NCBI GenBank assembly: GCA_003215535.1
Contig: QCKG01000008.1
Span: forward strand, 21,818 to 85,817
DNA: 64,000 nt
Origin: Prochlorococcus sp. AG-409-L18
GTDB taxonomy: Bacteria > Cyanobacteriota > Cyanobacteriia > PCC-6307 > Cyanobiaceae
Direction: 5' to 3'
In this document: positions 7,182-14,464 of the stretch, piece after piece
Layout of the letters: each line of letters begins with the position of its first letter
Numbering within the stretch: the stretch's first letter is position 1
The notes under the pieces: generated by a model
What the model was told of the DNA's origin: nothing
The model's database searches: none
The model's input: only the letters and a program-made list of their open reading frames with translations
Program-made: the position numbers and the translations under genes

Positions 7182-7525
7182 AGGGGTTAGAATCTGATAT
7201 TAATAAATGAATGGAAGAGAAATTAAAGAAAATTTTAAGTAGCACTAATAGTAATAAAAAGAGATGGTTTATCTAGTTGCAGAAAGGGATATAAGCGACA
7301 CAAAAATCATGGTAGGGTATTTTCGATAGAATTTGATTTTACCGTTCAAACCCATTCACACAGGTCTAATATTTGCCGAAATGAAAGAACACCCTCTTCG
7401 CTCCAAACTCAAACATACTGCACCACACGGTCTTAAAGTCCTTGTGGTGCAGTATGTTTGAGTAATACAACCTTTCAACGTTTCACGTCATCTGCAATGG
7501 CTAATCGCAGTGGAGCTTCTATTTG
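7182..7525. other. non-coding stretch holding a long perfect hairpin
   Basis: About 340 bases between the interrupted small gene and the TPR-SGNH gene. The only clear structure is the 21-bp perfect inverted repeat at 7407-7463. The rest is AT-rich leader sequence. Confidence 0.45.
7407..7463. repeat. 21-bp perfect inverted repeat (long hairpin)
   Basis: Arms 7407-7427 (ACTCAAACATACTGCACCACA) and 7443-7463 are exact reverse complements around a 15-base spacer. No T-run follows on either strand, so it is not a standard terminator. It ends 62 bases before the ATG of the TPR-SGNH gene, so it would lie in that gene's leader if transcribed from upstream. Confidence 0.75.
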
Positions 7526-9190
7526 ATGACCGTTGATGCTGAAACTGTATTCCAACAAGGAATGCGGTATCAGTTTGAGAATAAAAAAGAAGAAGCTTAT
7601 ATAGCATTCAAAAAGACAGTCAAACTAAATAAGAGGCACGCCTATGCTTGGGCCAACATTGGTCTTTATTTGCTAGAAAAAGGCTGTGTAACTGAAGCAG
7701 TAAAGGCGACCAAAAACTTTATAGCCCTAGAACCCCATAACTTAAAAGGATATATAAATCTTGGCTTGATGTTTAAGGAACAAAAAGAATTGGGTAGAGC
7801 TATAAGAACCTTTACTAAAATACTAGAACATTATCCCGAGCATTCAGATGCAAATACGAACTTAGCTGCTCTTTCTAATGAAGTTGGAAACTTGGGAAAA
7901 GCAATCAAATACTCTCAAAAAGCAATCAAGTTGAATCCTTATAATCCAATTTGCTATAAAAACTTAGCGGATGTATATAGAAAAAAAGAGAAAATATCTG
8001 CAGCCTCTAGATCAATACAAACTGCTATTTTTATAGATCCTTTAACTCCTGGCCTTCACGTAAGTAAAGCACACATATTACTTGAAAGTAATTTGTTAGA
8101 AAATGCTGAAAGGTCTGCTAGAAATGCCATCAGATTAAAATCAGACCTTCCAACCGCATATCTTATCCTGGGCCTCATTAAATTTGAAGAAGGTGATTTA
8201 GATGAATCAATCAATGTACTCAAAAGGGCAATAGAATTAGATCCATGTCTTGTCGAAGCTGTTGTTAATCTTGGAATTATTTATTCATATAAGGGCTTAA
8301 ATAGCAAATCCAACTATTTGTTAGGAAGGGCTATTAATCTAGCTTATTTACAGGTAGATTTACTTGTAAATATAAAGGTTTGGCAAGCAATTAATTATTT
8401 CTTACTAGGGGATCTTTGTTTGGCTAATGAAACTATTATTGAATCTAGTATAATACTTAAAAAAAAGGATGGAATTGCATATAGAGATAAGCGCTCTAAG
8501 AAGCATAACTTAGGATACATTTCTTTTTTATTAAAGCTGATTCCTTTAACTAGCAATAATAAGCCTCTACCAGAAACCCGTAATATCCATCATATAGGTG
8601 ACAGTCATTGCCTTAGCTTTGCCTTTAAGAATCTAACAATAAATGACCAAACTTACAATATAAAGCCATTACTTGTGCAAGGAGTCAAGGCTTGGCATTT
8701 AGCAAGTAACAAGCCAAATAGATTTCAGTCATCCTTTTTAGGTCAAATCAAAGGTCTTGACGATTCTTCCCCACTATTTGTATCTATAGGAGAAATTGAT
8801 TGTCGAGATGATGAAGGTATACTTTTGCATTCTAGAAAGTACAACAAAAATAGTGAAAACGTTTGCTTGGAAACAACATCTGGGTTTATTAAATTTCTTG
8901 CTAATAAGGTTTCAAAAAGCGCCAAGAACATATATATTTTAGGTACTCCTGCACCTGTTATTAATAACAACATATCAATGCTTTCTTCAAATGAGAAAGA
9001 CAGGATAAAGTTGGTTCGGATATTTAATAATCAGTTGAAGGAACAATGTTACACTTACAATTTTAATTTTATTGATGTATATGAATACACCAAGGATTCT
9101 AACGGTGTAAATAATAATAGACATCTTTGTGATGGGATTCATCTGAACCCAGATTCACTTTTTGATCTATTTAATTTCCACGAGGCCTAG
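7526..9190 (+). CDS. TPR-repeat protein with C-terminal SGNH-like domain
   Basis: About 554 residues. The first 290 are tandem tetratricopeptide repeats (for example AYAWANIGLYLLEKGCVTEA and EAVVNLGIIYSYKGLNSKS), which usually hold protein partners. The last 190 resemble an SGNH/GDSL hydrolase or acyl-transferase fold: IHHIGDSHCLSF (block I, Ser), VSIGEIDCRDD (Gly/Asn-like block), and DGIHLNPDS with the Asp-x-x-His pair near the end. There is no signal peptide or membrane segment. ATG at 7526 is preferred, with TGGAG ten bases upstream; a TTG at 7523 is possible. Such fusions often modify glycans; the substrate is unknown. It lies in a cassette between argJ-end copies A and B. Confidence 0.7.
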   Translation: MTVDAETVFQQGMRYQFENKKEEAYIAFKKTVKLNKRHAYAWANIGLYLLEKGCVTEAVKATKNFIALEPHNLKGYINLGLMFKEQKELGRAIRTFTKILEHYPEHSDANTNLAALSNEVGNLGKAIKYSQKAIKLNPYNPICYKNLADVYRKKEKISAASRSIQTAIFIDPLTPGLHVSKAHILLESNLLENAERSARNAIRLKSDLPTAYLILGLIKFEEGDLDESINVLKRAIELDPCLVEAVVNLGIIYSYKGLNSKSNYLLGRAINLAYLQVDLLVNIKVWQAINYFLLGDLCLANETIIESSIILKKKDGIAYRDKRSKKHNLGYISFLLKLIPLTSNNKPLPETRNIHHIGDSHCLSFAFKNLTINDQTYNIKPLLVQGVKAWHLASNKPNRFQSSFLGQIKGLDDSSPLFVSIGEIDCRDDEGILLHSRKYNKNSENVCLETTSGFIKFLANKVSKSAKNIYILGTPAPVINNNISMLSSNEKDRIKLVRIFNNQLKEQCYTYNFNFIDVYEYTKDSNGVNNNRHLCDGIHLNPDSLFDLFNFHEA

Positions 9191-9251
9191 AACTACTAAA
9201 CATGAAAAATTATAGTATGCTAATCGAGTGTAAAATTTCAACTGAAAATGA

Positions 9252-9518
9252 CTAGTCATACTCGATCATAAACGTAAATAAAAAGCTTGTTATACTTTGT
9301 CTTCCTTGTATTTCATACCAACGCTCTCTTGCATAAGTGAGTGCTTTCTCTACATCGTCTTGCTTAGTACTTTCACGAATAACACCTTCATGCTCAGTTT
9401 TTATATACAACTTACATTTATTAGTTTTAGGTCGCTTGTAGATATAAGTTATTTTCTCTCCATCAAAAACATCTATAGGTTCTTGAACCCAAGATCCACC
9501 TTGACGGGCACGAGGCAT
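9252..9518 (-). pseudogene. remnant resembling the N-terminal part of a tyrosine recombinase
   Basis: 88 residues from ATG 9518. MPRARQGGSWVQEPIDVFD, then YIYKRPKTNKCKLYIKT and EGVIRESTKQDDVEKALTYA with RERWYEIQGRQ resemble the start of phage-type and island integrases, where a short DNA-arm-binding region is followed by a repeated 'R-S-T-x-x-D-x-x-x-A-x-x-x-A-x-x-R' helix. The catalytic domain (Arg...His-x-x-Arg...Tyr) is absent; the frame ends soon after GRQ. It begins about 117 bases from argJ-end copy B and reads away from it, the usual place for an integrase beside its attachment site. The family assignment is inference by eye; it may instead be an intact small protein. Confidence 0.45.
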
Positions 9519-9836
9519 TCAAAACCGACGGACATGACCATAAGGTTAGTCACACTTTAGTAACAGTGCCAGATTTTGACTACGCAATCAGATAATTTTC
9601 TAGTTATACCAAGCGATTTACATTGTCCCAAAAACTAGGTCGTGTAGTCGGCATTAATCTGAAGATGATAGATAGATCCTAGTCATAGCAAGGATTCTGC
9701 TTATTGAGAGAGCTGGTACAAATTCGCTAGAATAATAAGTTCAGATGAGCACTGGATTCCTTTTTTCTACCGGTATAAAACTGGTACAGCATCAGGCAAT
9801 CTCATTCCATTATAACCGTGATTGATATGCATAAGA
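9519..9836. other. non-coding stretch with argJ-end copy B
   Basis: About 320 bases between the recombinase-like remnant and the FkbM gene. It contains a TCACA motif at 9550 and a GTAACAGTGCC resembling GTCACAATGCC at copy A, argJ-end copy B (9635-9661) and an AGTCATAGCAAG block at 9681. The remainder is AT-rich. Confidence 0.5.
9635..9661 (-). repeat. copy B of the argJ 3' end (putative attachment core)
   Basis: The minus strand encodes Q-I-N-A-D-Y-T-T and a TAG stop, the same residues as the argJ C-terminus after its Arg, with GAC instead of GAT for Asp. An AGTCATAGCAAG block follows 46 bases from the stop, and the recombinase-like remnant lies on its other side. Confidence 0.75.
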
Positions 9837-10925
9837 TTAATTTTTCAAATAACTAATAAATTGATTGGCAATTGACTTATCAATAGCAAGATAATTAGAC
9901 CAATGAAAATCTTCAAAAGTAATTTCATATTTAGGTCTGAGCTCTACACCTTCAGGCATTATTCTTGCTAATAAATATTCTCCTGCTAATAAAGAATAAA
10001 AATCATAAAGTGTATTAGAGGCTAAACTTGTATTAACTCCATATTCAAATTGAATCATTCTTATTAACCTATTCTCAATCAATGACTTGAATCCTTTAAT
10101 TACTTCAAGCTCAGAACCTTCTGTATCTACCTTCAAATAATCAATAGTCTCAATATTATTAGAAATACAATAATCATCTCCTCTCATAAGTTCAATTCTT
10201 TCAGGTCTTTCTATTTTCTCAGAAAAGGAGTCGCCTACCTTTGAAATTGTTGATGCTAAAACATTGTCTTTTGAGCTCTTAAATAAATCGAATTCACCAT
10301 TTTTGTGTGACAAGCCAAATGATCTGATAAAGACTTCATGCAAATTATTTGTATTAGAAATTGCCTTAAACCTTTCATTTAAAGCATTTGCAAGATAAGT
10401 CTGCGGCTCGAATGAATGAATTGCTATTCCGTAATTTAATTTTAAAGCTTCATGAATAAAATCCCCTTTATTGGCTCCTACATCAAAAACTATGAGTGGA
10501 TTACTTTTTTCGCCTAAATAAGATAAGGCTGAAGTCAATATCTCAGATTCACCACTTTGTTCAATATTCAATGCTTGAGCATGATAACCAAACTCAAACT
10601 GTCTGATTAGGTTCTTTATTCCTTCATTGCCTTCTTCATTAGCCACAATTCTAAAAAAATTACCAAATGTTCTGATTGCATGTAATACTTCCAAAGAACT
10701 GTTAAAAGATTTATTGATATTGCTCGTAATTTTTTCTTGAAGATGATTCAATATTGTTTTATATTTTTGTTTATCTTTAAAATCAGTCTGATTAAAAGAA
10801 TCAAATAAAGAATCTATTAAAATGGCCAATACAGAAGGAGAAATCTTCTCTTGATTTAAACCGTTTATAAATTCTGATTGTTTTTTATAAGGAATAAAAT
10901 TGGTATGAAATTTCGATTGGTTCAT
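9837..10925 (-). CDS. FkbM-family methyltransferase
   Basis: 362 residues. After an N-terminal helical region of about 140 residues comes the Rossmann fold: IVFDVGANKGDFIHEA (146-160) is the SAM-binding loop, IHSFEPQ the acidic residue after strand 2, and DYLKVDTEGSELEVIKGF near 262-279 is the hallmark of FkbM proteins, with the Asp-Thr-Glu-Gly that binds the cofactor. The family O-methylates sugars and secondary metabolites; the acceptor here is unknown. No signal peptide. It lies alone between argJ-end copies B and C in an island cassette, fitting a role in altering surface polysaccharide. Confidence 0.85.
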   Translation of the reverse strand: MNQSKFHTNFIPYKKQSEFINGLNQEKISPSVLAILIDSLFDSFNQTDFKDKQKYKTILNHLQEKITSNINKSFNSSLEVLHAIRTFGNFFRIVANEEGNEGIKNLIRQFEFGYHAQALNIEQSGESEILTSALSYLGEKSNPLIVFDVGANKGDFIHEALKLNYGIAIHSFEPQTYLANALNERFKAISNTNNLHEVFIRSFGLSHKNGEFDLFKSSKDNVLASTISKVGDSFSEKIERPERIELMRGDDYCISNNIETIDYLKVDTEGSELEVIKGFKSLIENRLIRMIQFEYGVNTSLASNTLYDFYSLLAGEYLLARIMPEGVELRPKYEITFEDFHWSNYLAIDKSIANQFISYLKN

Positions 10926-11000
10926 GTCGTATAAACGGGATTGATACGAACGTTTCTTGATATTTCACTGATAGCAAGACTTTAGAGCGATGAGATTAGT

Positions 11001-11081
11001 GTGACCAAAACGTGACCAATCAGCGAAACCCCTACTAACCACTTGCCCTAAGTAATCAGAGTGTGACCAAGCTGTGACTAA
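11001..11081 (-). repeat. 11-bp-phased GTGAC repeats
   Basis: GTGACCAA at 11001 and 11012, GTGACCAA at 11063 and GTGACTAA at 11074: two pairs, each 11 bp apart. On the minus strand these read TTGGTCAC/TTAGTCAC, the same unit as the TCACA repeats beside argJ-end copies A and C. They lie between the FkbM gene and the membrane-protein gene. Confidence 0.6.
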
Positions 11082-11141
11082 ATGTCAACCCAGAGAAGTC
11101 CTTTTAGACTGAAAGCTATGAAGACTTAACCTCTCTATTCG

Positions 11142-11813
11142 ATGAATGCATTCTCTATCGCAAAAAAATCATTTTTTAAGCCTTTTGACAAAGACTTAAT
11201 TCGAATGATTTCTCCTACTTATTTAATTTTAATTGGATTAGCAAATTTTATTAACTACATATCAAATTATCAAAAAGACTTATCACCTCAATTTTGGTCT
11301 ATATTTCTACTGTTCTTAGGTTCACTACTCTACTTCCCAATATTAATAACAGGCTTGCGTTCTAATGAAGCAAATTTAAGATTTAAATTACCTCCAATAA
11401 ATTTGATTCTCAAGAAAAGTTGGAAAATATTTATAGCTGGAATCATACCTACAATTTTTATTATGCTAGGGACTCTTTGTTTAATAGTTCCAGGAATATT
11501 TCTTGCAAAAAGATATGTTTATGTAGCATTAGTGACTGAAAAAGAAATGATAGGACCTTTAGAGGCTATGCGAAAAAGTCGAACTCTCTCTCAAATAAAT
11601 GGTTGGTCCGTAATCTTAGGATCAATATACTGCGCTATTCCATATGCAATCTTATCTTTACTTATAACATTATTAGTTGATCCCAAAATAAATACTTCTA
11701 TGCCAATCATCTTAGGTGCATTTGTTGCAGCTATTTTAGGATGGTTTACTACTATTTCTACAAATTCCGTTGCATTTCTAGGTTATTTAAATGCAGAGAA
11801 AACCAACATATAG
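11142..11813 (+). CDS. multi-pass membrane protein (YciC/DUF975-like)
   Basis: 223 residues with about five hydrophobic segments (near 26-45, 52-72, 96-122, 155-178 and 186-210). The middle holds CLIVPGIFLAKRYVYVALVT followed by GPLEAMRKSRTLSQINGW, the pattern of DUF975 and YciC-type membrane proteins (Pro-Gly after a helix, then a Glu-Ala-x-x-x-Ser-x-x-Leu stretch). Function of the family is unclear. A hairpin with a T-run overlaps the last codons, so it is a single-gene transcript. It is divergent from the FkbM gene across the GTGAC repeats. Confidence 0.65.
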   Translation: MNAFSIAKKSFFKPFDKDLIRMISPTYLILIGLANFINYISNYQKDLSPQFWSIFLLFLGSLLYFPILITGLRSNEANLRFKLPPINLILKKSWKIFIAGIIPTIFIMLGTLCLIVPGIFLAKRYVYVALVTEKEMIGPLEAMRKSRTLSQINGWSVILGSIYCAIPYAILSLLITLLVDPKINTSMPIILGAFVAAILGWFTTISTNSVAFLGYLNAEKTNI

Positions 11814-11831
11814 GAATGGTTTTCTCTTTTT
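11796..11831 (+). terminator. intrinsic terminator of the membrane-protein gene
   Basis: Perfect ten-pair stem GAGAAAACCA / TGGTTTTCTC (11796-11805 with 11817-11826) with an 11-base loop, followed by TTTTT. The stop codon of the gene (11811-11813) lies in the loop. Confidence 0.8.
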
Positions 11832-11868
11832 AGCGATGATTTAGGAAGTCTTTATACGTTCTCATTTA

Positions 11869-11884
11869 TGTGACTTATGTGTGA
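11869..11884 (-). repeat. two TGTGA motifs 11 bp apart
   Basis: TGTGA at 11869 and 11880, reverse complements of the TCACA unit, 48 bases to the left of argJ-end copy C. They have the same 11-bp spacing as the other repeat groups. Confidence 0.5.
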
Positions 11885-11931
11885 CCGAAAAAAGTCGAAG
11901 CTGAGATATACTGGTATGACTAAAAGTTGTG

Positions 11932-11958
11932 CTAAGTCGTGTAATCGGCATTAATACG
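11932..11958 (-). repeat. copy C of the argJ 3' end (putative attachment core)
   Basis: The minus strand encodes R-I-N-A-D-Y-T-T and a TAG stop, identical in protein sequence to the argJ C-terminus (12541-12567). Bases 11937-11952 match 12546-12561 exactly. At 11992-12009, 60 bases from the stop, lies GAGGTCAGTCATAGCAAG, nearly the same as the block at that distance from copy A. Confidence 0.8.
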
Positions 11959-12041
11959 CACCTTTTGGATGTGTAATACAAACCTTTTTTAGAGGTCAGT
12001 CATAGCAAGTTATTTAAAGCACTAAAAAGAAGAAATAGTTA

Positions 12042-12079
12042 TCACACAATTATCACAATCGAGTCACAGAGTTATCACA
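12042..12079 (+). repeat. four TCACA repeats at exact 11-bp steps
   Basis: TCACA at 12042, 12053, 12064 and 12075, within units TTATCACA or AGTCACA. The spacing is exactly 11 bp throughout. They lie between argJ-end copy C and the secreted repeat-protein gene. Confidence 0.75.
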
Positions 12080-12087
12080 CCTTCTTA

Positions 12088-12435
12088 CTAGCAAGAAGTT
12101 CCTCCATAACTGTCGGTGTAGCAATTCACTCTACTGCCACCAATTGAACCAGAAGTTCCTCCATAACTATCGGTATATAAATTCACTCTACTACCACCAA
12201 TTGAACCAGAAGTTCCTCCATAACTATCGGTATATAAATTCACTCTTCTGCCACCAATTGAACCAGAAGTTCCTCCATAACTATCCCTATATATATTCAC
12301 ACGCTCCCCAGCACTGTTGGTTCCACTACAACCCCCATAACTATCACAGTAAACATCAGCATAAGACTGCGTAGTTACACCTAGCAATCCACTAAGAGAA
12401 AGAGCAGCAGCAACTAGAAAGTTGGAAGTTTTCAT
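12088..12435 (-). CDS. secreted protein with DSYGGTSGSIGG repeats
   Basis: 115 residues. Residues 1-26 form a typical Sec signal peptide (basic MKTSNF, hydrophobic core, cleavage after SYA). The mature part has five units centred on DSYGG, most of them 19 residues reading like VNLYTDSYGGTSGSIGGSR; the first and last units carry Cys (YCDSYGGC, NCYTDSYGGTSC), which could cap the array with disulfides. The regular short strands suggest a beta-solenoid or similar exported surface or periplasmic protein. It fills nearly all of the 0.6-kb element between argJ-end copy C and argJ and is flanked on both sides by phased TCACA repeats. Confidence 0.7.
   Translation of the reverse strand: MKTSNFLVAAALSLSGLLGVTTQSYADVYCDSYGGCSGTNSAGERVNIYRDSYGGTSGSIGGRRVNLYTDSYGGTSGSIGGSRVNLYTDSYGGTSGSIGGSRVNCYTDSYGGTSC
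12094..12321. repeat. 57-bp tandem repeats within the secreted-protein gene
   Basis: Four units begin at 12094, 12151, 12208 and 12265, each 57 bp (19 codons). They are nearly identical at the DNA level, including third codon positions, so the array expanded recently or is kept uniform by recombination. Confidence 0.85.
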
Positions 12436-12454
12436 TTTCTTTGCTGAATAGTTA

Positions 12455-12537
12455 TCACATTCTAATCACACCATCGCAAAATGTATTACACACATAATGC
12501 GTCTTTATAGTGATACCAATGCTTTTGAGTTATCACA
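12455..12537 (+). repeat. TCACA repeats next to the argJ 3' end
   Basis: TCACA at 12455 and 12466 (11 bp apart) and again at 12533, directly before the argJ stop codon at 12541. With 12042-12079 they flank the secreted-protein gene on both sides. Confidence 0.6.
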
Positions 12538-12540
12538 AAA

Positions 12541-13818
12541 TCAGGTCGTGTAATCGGCATTGATCCGAATATATTTCTCTGAGAGGTCACAACCCCAAGC
12601 AATTGCATCCCCTGGGCCAGAACCAACTACCATTCTAATTAAAATTAAATCATCTACTAAATAATTACCACTTAAACACTTCTGCATGTATCTAGATATG
12701 ATTTCTCTATCCTCCTTGCATGGCTTACCTTCACGCAATAATTGATAAGGTCCCAACCATAAAGAAATATCGTCATTTTTAAAAAATACTCCTGCTCTCC
12801 CTGCAGCTGCGACTATGCGACCCCAATTTGGATCACATCCATGAATTGCTGTCTTTACTAAAGATGAGCCAGCAATCGTACGTGCAATTCTACGAGCTTC
12901 ACTCACATCTACTGCCCCTTGAACAACTACTTCAATCAAACAATTCGCACCTTCCCCATCTCGAGCAATAGCCTTGGCAAGATACTGTGAAACAAGCGTT
13001 AACCCAATCTCTAATTCATCTAGATACTCCTCTGCCAAAGGGGCCCCTGCTGAAAATGCAAGAAATGAGTCGTTTGTACTTGTATCCCCGTCAACGGTGA
13101 TTGCATTAAACGATCTGTCCACGACTCTTTTAATCATTTGTTGCCACAATTGAGAAGGAACCCCTACATCGCAACTCAGAAAAGCCAACATCGTCGCCAT
13201 ATTGGGGTGAATCATCCCTGAACCCTTTGCCATCCCACCAATACGAACACAGCGACCTCCAAGATGAGCTTCTAATGCGAACTGCTTCTCCACAAGGTCT
13301 GTAGTCAAAATGGCATTTGCTGCCGCTGAGCCTCCCGCTTCACTCAATTCATCTATAAGCTCATTCAAAGAATCAAGAAGATGACTTATAGGTATTGGAA
13401 CACCAATAACTCCTGTAGAACACATCAAAACCTCTTCAGGAAGTATTTCCAGACGACTTGCAAGTTCTTGCGTTGCTCGCAAACTATCAATTAATCCCAA
13501 ATCACCAGTACAAGCATTGGCTTGACCCGAATTAATAAGTACGGCTCTTGCTTTACCCAAGGTCTCTTGCAATCGATTTACGCAAAGATCCACACATGCA
13601 GCCCTTAACAAAGACTGGGTAAAAGTTCCTGCACAAATAGAGCCTGCTGGAGCAAGCAACAAAGCAAGATCAGACTTGGAGGATTCCTTGAGATTTGCAG
13701 TAATCCCTGATGCCTTAAATCCCCTTGGAGCTGTGATGCCTCCAGGAATAACAGACCATACTGAAGAAGCCGGAAGGCTCAAAACATTAAAAGAAAAACT
13801 AACTTCATCTTCAACCAT
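12541..13818 (-). CDS. argJ: bifunctional ornithine acetyltransferase / N-acetylglutamate synthase
   Basis: 425 residues. ArgJ moves the acetyl group from N-acetylornithine to glutamate in the cyclic arginine pathway. The self-cleavage and nucleophile site is intact: KGSGMIHPNMATMLAF, with cleavage expected before Thr209. The early GGITAPRGFKASG, the Asn/Thr-rich ITVDGDTSTNDS and the C-terminal RINADYTT are all typical. Its start codon overlaps that of the divergent coaE. Its last nine codons are duplicated at 11932, 9635 and (slightly changed) 5983, which marks this 3' end as an integration site. The protein is complete at the attachment end, so integration has restored it each time. Confidence 0.96.
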   Translation of the reverse strand: MVEDEVSFSFNVLSLPASSVWSVIPGGITAPRGFKASGITANLKESSKSDLALLLAPAGSICAGTFTQSLLRAACVDLCVNRLQETLGKARAVLINSGQANACTGDLGLIDSLRATQELASRLEILPEEVLMCSTGVIGVPIPISHLLDSLNELIDELSEAGGSAAANAILTTDLVEKQFALEAHLGGRCVRIGGMAKGSGMIHPNMATMLAFLSCDVGVPSQLWQQMIKRVVDRSFNAITVDGDTSTNDSFLAFSAGAPLAEEYLDELEIGLTLVSQYLAKAIARDGEGANCLIEVVVQGAVDVSEARRIARTIAGSSLVKTAIHGCDPNWGRIVAAAGRAGVFFKNDDISLWLGPYQLLREGKPCKEDREIISRYMQKCLSGNYLVDDLILIRMVVGSGPGDAIAWGCDLSEKYIRINADYTT

Positions 13819-14464
13819 GAAAGACCAGAGTCAAAGTCCCCCAAATCTTCCACGTTGGAATGGGGGACAAAGACGTATTGGTTTGACAGGAGGTATCGCT
13901 TCTGGGAAAAGCAGTATTGAAAGATTCCTCAAAGAAAAAAAAGGCCTGCCAAGCATTGATGCCGATCTATTTGCTCGTGAAGCACTTGCTCCTGGAGCAT
14001 TAGCCACAAAAGCAGTCTTAAGGAGATATGGAGATGCAATTATCAAGAAGAGCATAGACAATCAAAACTGCTTAGATCGATTAGCACTAAGAAGAATCAT
14101 CTTCAATAACAAAAATGAGCGATTATGGCTTGAGAATCTAATTCATCCAATTGTAAAAGAGCGCATGGAATCAGAAATCCAAGTCTACAAAGATGCAAAA
14201 GTATTAGTATTAATAATTCCATTGCTATTTGAGGCAAATTTTACAGATATTTGCAGTGAGTTTTGGCTAGTAAGTTGCAATTATGAGCAACAAATAAAAC
14301 GCCTAATTGATCGCGATCGCATAAATATAGACGATGCAAAAGCTATAGTCAATAATCAACTCTCAACTGGGTATAAAAAAAGTTTAGCAGATTTTATTAT
14401 AGACAATAGTGGACCACGAGAGGCTTGGGTAGGTCGAGTCGAATCACTGCTTAATCATAATTAA
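13817..14464 (+). CDS. coaE: dephospho-CoA kinase
   Basis: 215 residues from ATG 13817. It phosphorylates dephospho-CoA in the last step of coenzyme A synthesis. P-loop RRIGLTGGIASGKSS near residues 19-33, then DADLFAREAL (substrate-binding DAD), PLLFEANF in the lid region and DRDRINIDDA near the C-terminus. The frame is open further upstream, inside argJ, but the family starts shortly before the P-loop. ATG 13817 overlaps the argJ start codon on the other strand by two bases, so each gene's promoter must lie in the other's coding sequence. The 3' end overlaps gatB by four bases (convergent). Confidence 0.93.
   Translation: MKDQSQSPPNLPRWNGGQRRIGLTGGIASGKSSIERFLKEKKGLPSIDADLFAREALAPGALATKAVLRRYGDAIIKKSIDNQNCLDRLALRRIIFNNKNERLWLENLIHPIVKERMESEIQVYKDAKVLVLIIPLLFEANFTDICSEFWLVSCNYEQQIKRLIDRDRINIDDAKAIVNNQLSTGYKKSLADFIIDNSGPREAWVGRVESLLNHN

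Noticed and set aside
12042..12079. CRISPR-like array of short repeats
   Set aside because: Units are only 5-8 bases with 11-bp steps, with no spacers of usable length and no cas genes.
12144..12374. Plus-strand frame across the DSYGG repeats
   Set aside because: It is the antisense shadow of the 57-bp repeats; the minus-strand frame has a signal peptide and sensible repeats.
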